Assembly: GCA_013398015.1 (NCBI GenBank)
Contig: VZRR01013559.1
Span: forward strand, 62,001 to 126,000
DNA from: Oreocharis arfaki
Lineage: Eukaryota; Chordata; Aves; Passeriformes; Paramythiidae
Length of the DNA: 64,000 nucleotides
Direction: 5' to 3'
Shown here: positions 37,414 to 49,853 of the stretch, piece by piece
Layout of the letters: each line of letters starts with the position of its first letter
Numbering within the stretch: position 1 is the stretch's first letter
Made by a program: the position numbers and the translations under genes
Notes under the pieces: generated by a model
Told to the model about the DNA's origin: nothing
What the model saw: only the letters and a program-made list of their open reading frames with translations
Database searches by the model: none

Positions 37414-37700
37414 CTAAAATGATAACCAACAAATTAGATTGCTTCAGACTGGATGCTCTATTAAAAATAAATTTTCTAAAATTGCCACAGTATTAGCAAC
37501 GACTTGCTATGAAAGTATTACTATGCTGATATATTCTATAAAAATCTGCCCTTAAAGATATTTCAGCCAGACAAAAAAAAAACCTGGAAATTTACCTACA
37601 GAGGAAAAAACAAGCATTTTTCAATTAATCAGCCCAACATTTACAATACTTTATTCATACTTTATAGAAATCAAATTCTCAAAACTATCATATCAATATT

Positions 37701-37733
37701 CTGTTTGGAGAGGGATTTACCCTTTCCAAACAG
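37701..37733. repeat. Inverted repeat with 14-bp arms and 5-nt loop
   Basis: CTGTTTGGAGAGGG pairs with CCCTTTCCAAACAG (13 of 14 pairs) around the loop ATTTA. It lies 288 bases upstream, in transcript sense, of the CUB exon acceptor. Confidence 0.85.
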
Positions 37734-38785
37734 ATGGAGGGAGCCTTCCGCCCATGAATGTAAGGAGGACCAATAGGTGCTCTCCTTCATGATTTCCCCA
37801 TGATTTGGAGAAAGAAACGCATGTATCACAATATTTATGTAACTGTATGTCCTTAACCTAAACGTGACCTTCTGTGGTGTCTTAGCTCTTTATACCATAT
37901 GAAATATAATAACAAAGAAAAAAATACAAAATGGTTCTAGGTAGTATGTAGTTTGACTTTGGTGAAGCACAGATTCAATTGTGAAACCATCACAATCTCC
38001 CCTCCACATTCAGCAAATCCAGATAGTCAGCAGTTTGAAAATACATTACTTAACATAGTCAGTTATCTTCTAAAGAGCACTAAGGATAGATTTTGCAGGA
38101 ATATTCAAATTTCTCAAAATATTTCAGTATCTAGAAGCTTTTAAAAATATTTAGATGTAAAATTTTCAGTGACACAGAGTTACAGAACTCTGAATACTTC
38201 AAAATATCACTGTCATGTTTATGGTACTACAGCACTTTGTCAACATGCTAAACAGAGAGTCTAGATCATATAATTTCGAAGTACTTAGATACAAATCTCA
38301 GAACCTGAGAATCTATCCATATATCTTCCATTACATTCTGATGTAATTTAGCCTCTTCAGTTACATAAGTTTCAGTACAAGCAAGAGGAATGACTAGATT
38401 CTTAAAAAAAACTTGGTCGCTCTTTCTCTTACTATTGGAATAAAACACCCAACACATTTCTGGTACTTTGGAAAATTTCATTTTTCATCTTTCTGTGGCT
38501 GCCGCCATTCTAAAGCATGAAATACGAGAGTTTCTTTACTACACGAACTGCTGGGAGGAAGCCTGATGTTCTCCGTGAATAGAAGCGTGACTGGTACAAA
38601 TAGGAAAAAAGGTACTAGATGAAAATCATTATCAGATTTTCTATCCTTCCATCACAATATACTACCAGCACTTGGTCTGTTGTTACACTGTTAGAGATTA
38701 GACTTTGAGAACTCATTACAACTCTATGACAAGATTGATTCAACTAGGACTCCATTTTCTGTGAAAATGTCTATCTATGTATGCA

Positions 38786-38848
38786 GGCAGATTGGAATTA
38801 GAAGATCTTTAAGGTCCCTTCCAACCCTACTCATTCTACGATTCATGT
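38786..38848 (+). mobile_element. Short CR1 3' tail
   Basis: Contains AGGTCCCTTCCAACCCTACT and CATTCTACGATTCATG, the plus-strand end of a CR1. Only about 60 bases remain. Confidence 0.75.
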
Positions 38849-39029
38849 TTATGACCAAAACTGTCTTAATAGCCACCCATGAATTTAACTTAAGTCTCAG
38901 ACACATCACATGGATATCTTCTGTAACAATCCTGTCAGGAGCCTAAAAAACCCCCCTTATTTATATTGGAAATTCTACAAAAGCATCATTTAACAGCTAT
39001 TAAAGAGGTGTCTTTACTTAACATGGAAA

Positions 39030-39145
39030 ATAGTCATAGAATCACTTAGGTTAGAAAAGACCTCTAGGTTCACCAAGTGTAAGGGTTAACCTACCACTGT
39101 CCAGTCCATCATTAAACCATGTTCCTAAGTGTCACAAAACAACTA
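39030..39145 (-). mobile_element. Short CR1 3' tail
   Basis: Contains CATAGAATCACTTAGGTTAG, AAAAGACCTCTAGGTTCACC and AAGTG, the reverse complement of a CR1 3' end. A short decayed UTR follows. Confidence 0.8.
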
Positions 39146-39729
39146 ATCACATTTAAGTACTCCACTGTACACTGCCTACTAACAATACAGATAGCTTGGC
39201 ATGTTGCTGCTGTATTAAGCAATCTATATTCTTTTAATTGAGGGAACAAGAAGGGCAGATTCATGGGATCTGAATACAGGACATTTTCTTTCTAGTAACT
39301 GGTAGAAACACCACACATCCAGCACCATAACTAGCACACAATTAATATTTATTAGTTTATTTCCATTTCCTCATGCCTAAGGTCTGCTATAGCAGAAAGT
39401 AATCCAACGTGCAACTCTGTAGGAATAAAAAACCAGTTGGTTCCTCCTGTAAATATCCACAAAGAAGAAAGGCTAGGAAACATCTCCCTTGCAGAGAGAT
39501 TTTTCAGTCAAGCTGTTACTCTTTTATCTTTCTCCTATTGAAACTTCCAAGATAAGGTTTAAAAGGGTGGGGGAGGGGAAGGGGGTGAAGCCAAGAAAGA
39601 GGTACAACTGAAGTTCAGCCCAGAGGTCTGTTTAGGAAATTGACTTACTGAAAAAGATTGCATAAAAATGTTAGATGGCCTTGTATACTGCCTACAGAAG
39701 ACAGGATTGGATCGCTGTAAGGTTTTCGC

Positions 39730-39925
39730 GTGGAATTCAAGGAAACTGGGAGGATTTACATTAACACCACACAGTTTCCGAGGGCAGTTTCTGGGGCCTC
39801 CCACCACTCCCTGCCTGTGACCCAGGTGCAATGGTGGGGTAGCCCTGGAGGTTCACCACACCATGGTCAGACCCCACTACCCCCAGGGCCCCTGGGATCC
39901 CTGCCGCTGCTGTGCCCTTTGAAGT
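39730..39925. other. GC-rich patch of unknown origin
   Basis: About 200 bases rich in C and G (CCACTACCCCCAGGGCCCCT and similar) within a strongly AT-rich intron. It has few CpG pairs and no splice-flanked frame that I can recognise. It could be an old LTR or other repeat remnant. Confidence 0.4.
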
Positions 39926-41477
39926 AATGTCATGAACTTGCCAAGAGTAAGGGTTCCTGAGACTTTTAATCAGCTTCCTAAATTCTGAGCCTTGTTAATC
40001 ACCATTCTGGGCTAAATGCAAACATCAACTTCTTCAGTAAGTCTTGTACTCTTGAAGTTATTAAGCCCACAGTAGTAGTGTTCAGTTCATCAGCTTTTCC
40101 ACTTTAAGTTGATGATAATTTAGAAAATGTGATAAGCACTTCTTTGCACTGAGTATTTTATTATTAAGTGATTGATGATCATATGAGCACCATGAATACT
40201 GGCATCTTGAATGTCAGTAAAGGAATTGAGAATAATACAGACTGCAAATAAAACCTGCATCTTTAACTCCCCACAATCCACAAACATGCACATCATAATA
40301 CTGACCAAGAATTATACACCATTCAGAAGTGGAGCACACACACGATTATACAAGTTGAAAAAATCTAATCTGGCAGCAGGAGAAAAAAAAAAGGAATTAC
40401 AAAAAAACTAGGTAATGAAAACTTTTTAAAGAAGTACATGAGTTTTATGCAAGTGAGATTATGTTTTAGCTCATTCTTGATCAAAAAAGTATAAGTTCAG
40501 GTGTTACAAATTCTCCAGTGTTTCTTAAACAAGCATCATTGGCTGCCGTGGTAACAGGCATTCAGGTGTTAGATTTTGTGTGTACAAGAAGTATAACTTT
40601 GATCTACCTCAAAATAACAAAGTATCTCTAACAGTTTGTATGATCTCTTTTTTCTTTTCCAATTAATGGTGCTGGTTTGCCCTGTTTGTCCTGGCTAGGT
40701 TGTCTGGTTCTAGGAGAATATAAGGCCAAGCACATTTCAAGACTCTCATTGACATGTACAATCTAAATGTGTTACCCAAAATAATTTTTCTACTGAGATA
40801 AAAAAAGAAAAGTTCTGTACATAGAGATGCATTCTTTATTTTTCCTACACACCTCAGCTCTGATGTACTTTGGCAGCACTTATATATTTTTCTGTGTTAA
40901 TATTACAGACAGTAGATTGCAATGGAAAAACATACAAAGTAACAAAAAGCCACTTCCCCTGCTCCTCCATAAAAGAAGGGTGAGGGGAATTTCAAGCAGG
41001 GGGGGTCTAGATGTGAAAACATTCAGAAATAAGTTAGAAGGTCAGTCATTTGTAAAGTTGAGCAAAATAAATGAACAGAAAGTAGTTTACTGAAAAATTC
41101 GGACGAGGTAAGTATCTGGGACTGACAGGAACATTCTATGACCGTAAGAAGCTCCTATCTGGGAATTAATTTAGAAAAATTTACCATAAACCTAACTAAT
41201 TAGTTCTACCTAAAAGTAAGTTTATCATGACAAAAGGATGATTAAGTGAAATTAAAACTATTTAAAGGAAATTAGCTCCCTAAATTGATACTCTTTCTAC
41301 ACATTTGATTGCATGCTTCAAGCTACATAAAAATCTTCGCGTATTTATAATCATATGTACTCATATAGATGGTATATAGTTCCCATTTTTAGTTTGCTTA
41401 GTTTTGAGTTTCATTGCAGCAGAAACTATAAATTACCCTTCCAAACTTCATGAAAAATTCCAAAGACTAGCAGTTAC

Positions 41478-41602
41478 CTCTACATATTGGCCTGTGGTCA
41501 CTCCAGGCAGCCAGTGTATCTGTCACTCTCTGACAAGTGATGCTCTTAGAACCTTGCAGCACATAATTGTCTTCACAGGAAAACTGTACACTTGCACCCA
41601 CC
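41478..41602 (-). CDS. CSMD1: CSMD1 internal exon, second half of the sushi (CCP) domain
   Basis: This 125-base exon follows a strong acceptor (a long C/T tract ending CTCCTAG) and ends at a GAG/GTAACT donor. Its first base joins the two left over from the previous exon to give Arg. The frame then reads VGASVQFSCEDNYVLQGSKS, continues ITCQRVTDTLAAWSDHRPIC and ends in R. It supplies sushi cysteines two, three and four (FSC, ITC, PIC) and the conserved Trp of the AAWSDHRPIC segment, so it completes the module begun at 47751-47838. One base is left over, making the next intron phase 1, which is the expected domain boundary. Sushi domains of this protein are extracellular and are the type of module that binds complement fragments. 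No stop or frameshift is present. Confidence 0.9.
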
Positions 41603-41967
41603 CTAGGAGAAAAAAGGGAGAAAGAAGGAAGGAATTAAATATATTTTAATATCAACATACTCAAACAAATGTAAATGCTGCCATGTGACAATATTTCAAG
41701 ACCCAAACAAAGGAATTAAGGTACAAAATTCTACTCCATCAATATTGTATTCATAAAAAACAAGTTATACTCTAGGGAAGAGGTCTACTATTTAGTTTTC
41801 CCACCCTTTAAGGAAGAAAGTATAGAAATTTAAAACAATTGTGATACTAAGTTTGTTCTTTTACAGTATGAGTTCAATGAATGCACAGATATCTATTTTT
41901 TCTAAGAAAATATATAATCACAATTCTTTCGGGCAACAGAACTTAATGAATAAGTTCAACATCACTA

Positions 41968-41989
41968 TATTCTCTCAAATGAGAGAATA
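41968..41989. repeat. Perfect 10-bp inverted repeat with 2-nt spacer
   Basis: TATTCTCTCA and TGAGAGAATA surround AA. Confidence 0.85.
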
Positions 41990-43033
41990 AGCAGTTAGAT
42001 ATGGTAATCTGTCAACACGTACAACCAGAAAATATTAATTTCAGTCAACGGTATTAATTCATTAAATATTCCTAATCTTGTTGAAATTTATTAGTTGAAT
42101 ATTAGATGATAATTTTTTTTAGGACTGAAATTTGACTGTTACACTTGTAACACTGAAATGTGTCCCTTTGGAATTACTTATGCTGATGAATCATTATGAA
42201 GATTATAAAAAACTGTATACATTTACAATCTATATCACAGGGAGTTTTCCTAAACAGTATTTACATGTCTGACTCCATTTATTATTTGTGACATCAGTGT
42301 TCCCCATCATAATTAACTGGTTCTGCTGTTTGTTTTCTTGGACTTTTAAATCTGTATTTGATAATCCCATAATGTCATGAACTAAGCGAACTCACTAAAG
42401 CAGATTTCTCAGTCTAGTCTCTCTCAGTTATTCAGTCCTAAACACCATGGGATTTCTATATGGCAGTCAAGAGCTCAATGCTTGAAATTGTGCTGTGCTG
42501 TGAAGAACTGCATATAATGCCATTCACTATCATTCAGCTCATTCCCACCCTTCATGGACAAGTACTTTCTCAGTTTTTCAGAGAATCTCAGAAACACTGA
42601 CTGTATTGTTCATTAATATTATGATGTGCTTCTATAGTTCTTTTCACTCTTTCAGGAAATTTTAGCAAGACTTTTTTCTTTTTCTTTTTTTTAGTTAATT
42701 TTAAAATTTGAGTATGATTCTTCAAATCTAGAAAAGTTTTTAAAACTGCTTTTCCCATCACTTTGTTCTTGAGCTGTTAAATACAAAGACTCAGAAAGGC
42801 AGGGAAAATACTGGCCCTTTTCCTCCATAATTCATGCAAAATGCACAAAATTCTTCAAGATTAATGTAAGTTTCTAAAATTGTGTTTATTTTATACTTGT
42901 CATAATCTTCAGAGCATTCTTAAAACCCTCAGAAAAATAAACCAAGCCTTACTCCAAATACATACCTTAAATTAATTTAAAAATTCATGTCTTTTATTGG
43001 TAAAGAAAATATTACTCATTAATCTGACACTTG

Positions 43034-43054
43034 AATGCCATTTTTAATGGCATT
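43034..43054. repeat. Perfect 9-bp inverted repeat with 3-nt loop
   Basis: AATGCCATT and AATGGCATT surround TTT. Confidence 0.85.
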
Positions 43055-46047
43055 TTCTCCTATTTTCTAGAATTAGGATCTCGGCATTTCTTTTTCTAAG
43101 GAAAGAGGAAAAAAAACCAAAAAACAAAACAAGCAGTTACCTAGTAGTGATAAAAGCAAATAGAGAATCAAAGTATTTAAAAATCATATTGGACAAAGAC
43201 AGTGTAATGATGTGTGAAACCACATGTGAAAATCAACATTTCCCTTAAGTTTTCTACTATAAAGGCACGTAAGGAGAATTAAAAAACTGTGCACATACAA
43301 AAACATTGAGTGAAATTAAATGTATAACTGTTGGATGTCTGCAACAGCAATTTATAATTTAAAATACCTGTATATTCCCCCTAAGAAAGAAAGAAAGAAG
43401 GAGGGTGATGGGAAATGAACAGGAGGAATACAGATATTTTTATATCTAATGCAGTAAGTTAAGGTTTTTATGTTTACATTGGGTTTTGATCATTACAGAA
43501 ATACTTTTCAAGTTTTTTATTAATGCATACATAAAACATTACACAGTAATTTAAGCTACACTCTTATGACGATTAAATTTGTTTCAATATTATTCTACAA
43601 AGTATGTATTTCAGGGGTTTGTTTGTTTTCTTTCCTAAAGCTCTGGAAATAGCTTGGATCTAAGGATCTAAGGACAATTAATGTGAACTTTGTATGTTTT
43701 ACACAGTGGGTATCATCTTTTGAAATGTCTGAACACAAACTAAAGGACACAAAAGAAAGGTGCTGAATACAACATAATAAAAACAAAGAAGAAACATAGG
43801 AAAAGACGTCATATTAAAGACCAAGGTAGGGACACGAAGTACTCAAAAGCTCCTTATGCATCTAAAGCATCATCTTAGGAGAAGGGATGCATCTGGATCA
43901 CAGTCTACAATAAAACTCCTAACCACACACAAATTGCTGGGTCTCTCCATTGATTTAGCTTGACAGTTTCCCATTTAAAAAGGGGACATCATTTTGAAGA
44001 TGTCTTATAGCTTTTTTGGTATGTGATTTCAAAAAAATTATTGGTTCATTTAATATCCACTAGTTAACAATGAATGTTTTTAATTGGGTTGGGGGGTTTT
44101 TGTTGGTTTGTTTTTCACATCTCTAGTCACCGAGCAAATCTGAGGGCGCTGGAAGTATTGCGTTCTGCTTTGTTACTTCTCTCTGTAAACTTTAAGCATG
44201 GGGAAGAAATCTGCTTCCTTGCTTTTCTTTTTCTATTTTAAATTTGAACTCCATCAAAACATAATGTGTGGATTTATAAAGAAGGCTAGAATTTGACTGG
44301 AAGAAGCCATTTTTAAAAAAGAAGATACATAAAAAAAGTTATTTTAATTTTCAAAATCTGTTTTGGATTTTTAAAAGCCATTTGTTTTACAAGTGTTGGT
44401 GAAATTGTGGGAAATTACTGCATTTTCACATTACTGCACATACCATACAGTATTTAAGAAGAGCTGAAACAGTATTTTGTAGATCCGTTTCAGATTTCAT
44501 TTAATCAATCTACTGGTATGCAATCTTACATAAAAATAAAATGTGATATTGACGTCAAAATTGTATTGATTATGTTCTCATTACTCTAGCCAAGTCTGAC
44601 TTGCCATTTCTCGCCCAAAATGAACCCAAATATCCATCAGATTGTATTAAAATCACTGAAAATCATCTCCCTACTTCCTGAAATGAACACAGCAGAAGCG
44701 TGGCAGGAGGACAGAACGAAAAGGTTAAGATTTCAATATCTTTTTGTTTGCTTTATGATATTAGAATGAATGCCATTATTATGCTGAAAACGATGAAACC
44801 CTTTTCAAAAAACTTGTCATCACTGAATCAGCTGGGTCTCAGGCTGTCTTGAAAATAAACCCTCTGCCTTTCCATCAATCCCACTTATAACATGTCTTTC
44901 AGTAGACCGGAAAAGATTTTGAATAATGTGCATTTTCACATGTTTTAGTTCAGATTAATATTCACAGTTGTCATTCTCCTGACAGGAACAATAGCTCCTT
45001 CTGGTGTTTATACTTGCCTCTTAGAAAAGAAAAAAAAAACATAGCCTTTTTTTACTCCTCGGAGGACTTTTATTACATTGGAGAAATGCAAGCGGCAGTA
45101 AATATTTCCCCTTCTCCTATGGAAGAGCTTGATTTGTCATTTCAGAGAAGAAAAACCTAAATTCCAGCCAAATTCTCTGTTTAAATGTCCATCTAGATTC
45201 AGACAGGTAACTTTCAGGTAGATATGTTTTAAATAGATATTAACAAACTTTAAAGTACATTAAAAAAAGTTGTTGTTGCATAATGAGTTTTCAGAAAATA
45301 AGTAATGCTTAGCAGGAAAACAAACTGTTTTCATTTCTTTCAAATAATATTCAGAACTGGAGGCCCAAAACATGCACACAATTAATGTGATCACAGTATA
45401 CAACATGTTTTATTTATCTTATGTTATAGGATGTTGCTTTTTGAACACCTTATGCATTCATTTATCCCCATGAACATTACATACACTTCGTGGAATTAAT
45501 ATATTGTAAGACGCTGGATGGGATAAAGGAGGGAGGGAAATAGCCTTGTTCTGTCAGTTTAGTAAGCATAAGCATTGCTCACAAGTAAGCTCCAGGCATT
45601 TAAGATACTTTTAACCCACATTCATTCCTAAGAGACTGTGCTCAAAATATAGTTATCTGTGTGCAAGGTTCCTTGATATTAGATTCCCTCAGATATCTTA
45701 AAATATTCTTTGAGCTTTGAGGTTCTTTTGGGTTTTCCCTCTTGGTATTTTTATGCATTGCTGGGATATTTGTTGTTGAGCTCTTCCATGTTCGGGTTCA
45801 CATGTTTTGGATCTTTGAACCTGTTCCACCAAAATTATTTTAGTTCTTTCTCTCTTTCAATTTACATACTACAGCCTAGAGCTGAAAAGAAGTAATTCTC
45901 TTTCTTACCCTCTTCGAGTTTATCAGCGCTCTTAGACATGCTGCTGTTTCTTAACAATCGTTCATATGCCACTGATTTGGACCACAACTAAATGAGAGTC
46001 TATTGGGCCAAGAGCGTATCATGAACACATAAAAGCTGTATGACATT

Positions 46048-46345
46048 TACAGATTCACAGAATAAATTAGATCGGAAGAGGACATCATCTAGTCCATTTG
46101 AAGCAAGCCCAGCTGGAATAGAGGGCTCAGAGCCCTGCTCAGGTGAGTTCTGAATGCCTCCCTGGAAGGAGATTCTCCAAATTCTCTCAAAAACTTCAGT
46201 ATTTTACTACCCTCATAGTAAAAATATGTTGTGTTTTTTTTTTTTAATCCTAAATCTAGTAGTAATTTACCATGTCCCACCTTATTTCCATTGCCTCTAC
46301 TCCTATCACTGTTAACTCTTTCCAGAGATGTTTTTCTCTCTCCAC
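46048..46345 (-). mobile_element. Decayed CR1 3' part
   Basis: Begins with a CACAGAATAAATTAGATCGG tail motif, then GACATCATCTAGTCCATTTG. A CR1-like C-terminal region on the minus strand follows (EFGESPSREAF-like residues near 46.17 kb), interrupted by a T-run. It is old and strongly diverged. Confidence 0.7.
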
Positions 46346-47750
46346 CGAGAACGAAGTGATCTTAGATACTGCTCCTAATTCTTTCAACTAAGTATTTTAT
46401 TTGGAAGAATTCAGAGGAGGCACGTTCTGCATCATTTATGGCCTTATGAAGAGAGACTGAAGAAGAGGAGGGATACTGAGGCATGCCTGCACAAGCAGAA
46501 AAGTAAAATACTCCGCAAAATAACAGTGGAAGTATAAAGGTATTCCTTGGATGAATACACACAGGCACTTTAATACCTCTTGAGAAAGTCATATTTTAGC
46601 ATCCCATTTTTATCTAGTCTTCTACTGCCTGATGTTTCTCTCTGCAATACATCAAACATTAATAAAGACCTGGATTGAAATTGCATTTCTTTTCCTAAAA
46701 CAGCAGCCCTTTGGACAGCAAATACATACGGTATTTTTGTATCAGACAATTTCATTTCCAGTAGCTGTGCTTGACAAGTTGAATCAGAACACACAGAAGA
46801 GGACATCAGCAAACATCTAGAAAACTTGTCTCTCTAGCCTATTAATTGAAGGCTTATTTCCCTTCATTATTTTTTAAACACATTGAACTGCTGCCCTGTC
46901 ACTAATGAAGCCATGACTTTGCCTATAACTGAATCTTTTAATGCTGGAGTTGTTTATGATTTCTCAAATTCCTTTGAGGATAAATAGAGAAAAATCCAAA
47001 AAGTATGTCACTTTTTACGTAATTTATTTTTCCTGTCAGTTATGATCTAGCTTGGAAGAGCCTTGATTCAGGAGACAAATTGTATTAATTTGCTTTCTAG
47101 AGTAGCAGAAAATTTTGCACAATTCCTTCTAATTCCTATGAATTGTTTCTTTCTCTTGAGGTCTGAGTGTCCATTCCCTGCTGAACAATTTATAAATCTC
47201 TGCAGGAGCTGGAGGCTCTTATCTCCTTCCTTTGACCCTCTTCTCCGCTGCACCTTCCAGTCTCTGCCTTTTTTCCTCAGCGGGGAAAGAGTAAACTTCC
47301 TCCTTTCTCCACAGGGATCCATTTGACCTTGTCTTCTTTTTTAAATATAACAAAAGGTGAAAATAATAAAAAACCAGGAGATGGCATTCTTCACAGCCTC
47401 AAACACTGAATTTGCCATGTTCCCCAAGCTTTTTAACAGCTTTCACAAAGTGGGAAAACACATAATACTCTCTGCTTCTTCTTCGTTTTCCATGCTGTCC
47501 ACAGAGTTCTGCTTTTTCTCCGTAGATGAGATTATTATGCTCTAAAATTCCTATTTTAAATGTGTTTATTTAAAAAAAAAAATAAAACAAGCAAAACCAA
47601 TTCAAGATGTGCAATTGAATAAATCTATTTTGACAAAGAATCAATACATTTAAAACTAGGGAAATTATACACATCTATAGTTACAGGCTATGTATAACTG
47701 TAACAGAAAACACCTTCCTCTTGATCATATAGAAAACTAAATGTGCCTAC

Positions 47751-47838
47751 CTGAAGTCAGAGCCTACCCTCTTCCCATTTTCAGGAATTCCAGGATCAGG
47801 ACATGTATCAGATGCAATTGCATCCCCACCCTGGGTCA
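47751..47838 (-). CDS. CSMD1: CSMD1 internal exon, first half of a sushi (CCP) domain
   Basis: This is the most 5' of the four coding exons in the window. It is 88 bases long. Read on the minus strand it follows a pyrimidine-rich acceptor ending TTTGCAG and is closed by a CAG/GTAGGC donor. Two bases complete a codon begun in the previous exon, then 28 codons follow and two bases are left over. The peptide reads TQGGDAIASDTCPDPGIPEN and continues GKRVGSDF. It carries the first sushi cysteine in the family-typical CPDPGIP motif. CSMD1 is a very large type I membrane protein of alternating CUB and sushi domains, known as a complement regulator and linked to synapse biology. The 5' intron is phase 1, the usual boundary phase of sushi and CUB modules. 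The family is certain from the motif and the module order. Choosing CSMD1 over CSMD2/3 rests on remembered similarity of the joined exons. Confidence 0.88.
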
Positions 47839-48339
47839 CTGCAAAGTAAAGGAAAGAACATTTTTTAGATATGCAGCTCTAAAGATGACTCTTTACTTTT
47901 CCCATACATAAACTTCCATGGCCTGAATAAAACCATAATTTAGCATTTTTTCGTGTACTAGTTTAAATTATTACCAAGAAGAATCCCCACATAATTGACT
48001 CATTTCGTGTAGTATTTATTTTCACTGGTTATTAAAAAAAAAAAAAAGTTTTGCTTCTGTGGAAAATAAATTATTGATTTAGTCATTTTTGAAAAAAAAT
48101 TATTTTCAGTCTTTTTTTTTTTTTTTTAATTAATCAACTAGGATCCACAGTTTTCCTCAGACAGGAAAAAAAAACATTTCATGAAGACACCTTCTGAAAT
48201 ATTCACAACACACCATTGTAAGATTAGGACAGTATGAAAAAATAAAATCTCCATAATAAAATCTGTCCATAATAAGATTTAAATGAAAGAAAAGCTAAGA
48301 ACCCAACTGTGATACTGTAGAACAGGAATGTTTTTATGA

Positions 48340-48410
48340 AACACAGAATCATTTAGGTTGGAAAAGACCTCCAAGATCATTGAGTCCAACTTTTGACCAA
48401 CCACTACCTT
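48340..48410 (-). mobile_element. Short CR1 3' tail
   Basis: ACAGAATCATTTAGGTTGGA, AAAGACCTCCAAGATCATTG and AGTCCAAC are the reverse complement of the canonical CR1 3' end. Confidence 0.88.
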
Positions 48411-48874
48411 GACTGAAGATAAAGTTAATCTCAAAAATATACAAAATACCCCACAGAACAATGCATTTGTAGTCAGCTGAATATGTGCTCATGCAAATGA
48501 GGCTCAAATCTCTATTTTGTGTTTTCAGCTAAGAACAGAACGACAAGGTATCCTATACTGTTCAATTCTTTTTGCCTTCCATTCTTTCTCCATCCAGACA
48601 GTCAGGTACTTAAATGATACTATGTATGTAAATATCCAAATTTATGGTCCTCTCAAAACTCAAAACAATTTGAACACTGTTTTCCCTTTTTTCCTTCTAC
48701 ATTCCTAAAGTGGTAATTAAGGAATATGTGAAGTTAAAAGTAATTAATCATAAACAAAAGACATAAAGCAGAATACTGAATAACACGAAAACCCGAACAC
48801 ATGTATGCTTTTTATCCTGCACATATACATGAATGGTGTGCCCAGATGAAAAAAGGAAGAACTGTCATAAGGAC

Positions 48875-49853
48875 TGTACTGGGTATGCATTGCCAGGTTT
48901 CGGTAGTTGGGGGCAGGGGGCTACAGGAGTGCCAGGAACTTCCTCCATGTCCAGCAGAGCCTAACCCTGGCAGCTCCAAAGAGGGACCTGCTGCTGGCCA
49001 AGCCTGGGCCAATTAGAAATGGTGGTAACACCTATGGGGTAACTGAGCTAAGAAGAGACAGAAAGTTATTGCACAGTTGTCATTGCAGCCAGAGAAAAGT
49101 AGGATGAGAACATGTGAGAGGAACAGCTCTGCAGACACCATAGTGCAGAAGGAGGGAGAAGAGGTGCTCCAGATACTGGAGCTGAGATTCCCCTGCAGCC
49201 CATAGTGAGGACTATGGTGAGGCAGCTGTGCCCCCGCAGCCCATGGTGAACCACAGGGATGTGGATGCAGGGTCCTGCAGAATCATGGAGAGAGGAACCC
49301 ACACCGGAGCAGGTTTGCTGGTGGGACTTGTGACCCTGTAGAGGACCCATGCTAGAGCAGCCTGTCCTTGAAGAACTGCATCCCATGGAAGAGTGACCCA
49401 CGCTGCAGCAGTTTGGAGAGGACTGTTGCCCATGGGACGGACTCACAATGGAGAAGTTCATGGAGAATTATCTCCCATGGGAAGGACAACACACTGGAGC
49501 AGGGAAAGACTCCTCTCTCTGAGTAGCAGCAGAAAAAACCTGTGATGAACTGACTGCAACCCCCATTCCCATCTCCCTGTGCGACTGGGGAAAGACGTAG
49601 AGATGGGAAGGAAGGAATGGTGGGAGAAGGTCTTACTTGTCATTACCCTGCTCTGATTTTGTTAGCAATAAATTCAGTATCTCTAATTCCAGTCTGTTTT
49701 GCCTTTGACAGTATTTGGTGAGTGATCTTTCCCAGTCCTTATCTCAACCCATGAACTCTTGGTTGTATTTTCTCTCCCCTGTCCAGTTGTGGAGGGAGGT
49801 GATGAAGAGGCTTTGTTGGGTGCCTGGCATCCAGCTGGCGCCAACCCACTACA
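48875..49853 (+). mobile_element. ERVL-type solo LTR, near full length
   Basis: About 979 bases beginning TGTACTGGGTATGCATTGCC and ending CAACCCACTACA, with the TG...CA termini expected of an LTR. Along the body are repeated CCCATGG-containing phrases typical of this avian LTR family. An AATAAA signal lies at 49667-49672 and CAACCCATGAACTCTTGG follows. Open frames inside it on both strands (for example 49066-49461) come from this non-coding repeat text and are not genes. Flanking 5-mers do not match, so no target-site duplication is visible. The orientation is antisense to CSMD1. Confidence 0.85.

Larger units (their letters stand above)
37414..41477 (-). other. CSMD1: CSMD1 intron of 4064 bases between sushi and CUB domains
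   Basis: Phase 1 intron at a domain boundary, with a GT donor at 41476-41477 and an AG acceptor at 37414-37415. Inside are a hairpin at 37701-37733, two short CR1 tails (38.8 and 39.0 kb) and a GC-rich patch at 39730-39925. No other gene is seen. Confidence 0.88.
41603..47750 (-). other. CSMD1: CSMD1 intron of 6148 bases inside the sushi domain
   Basis: Phase 2 intron with a GT donor at 47749-47750 and an AG acceptor at 41603-41604. It contains two small palindromes (41968-41989 and 43034-43054), a G/T-rich tract near 44.1 kb and a decayed CR1 piece at about 46.05-46.35 kb. The rest is AT-rich sequence with no recognisable gene. Confidence 0.88.

Noticed and set aside
49066..49461. 131-codon minus-strand frame
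   Set aside because: Lies wholly inside the ERVL-type LTR, whose repeated GC-rich text gives spurious open frames.
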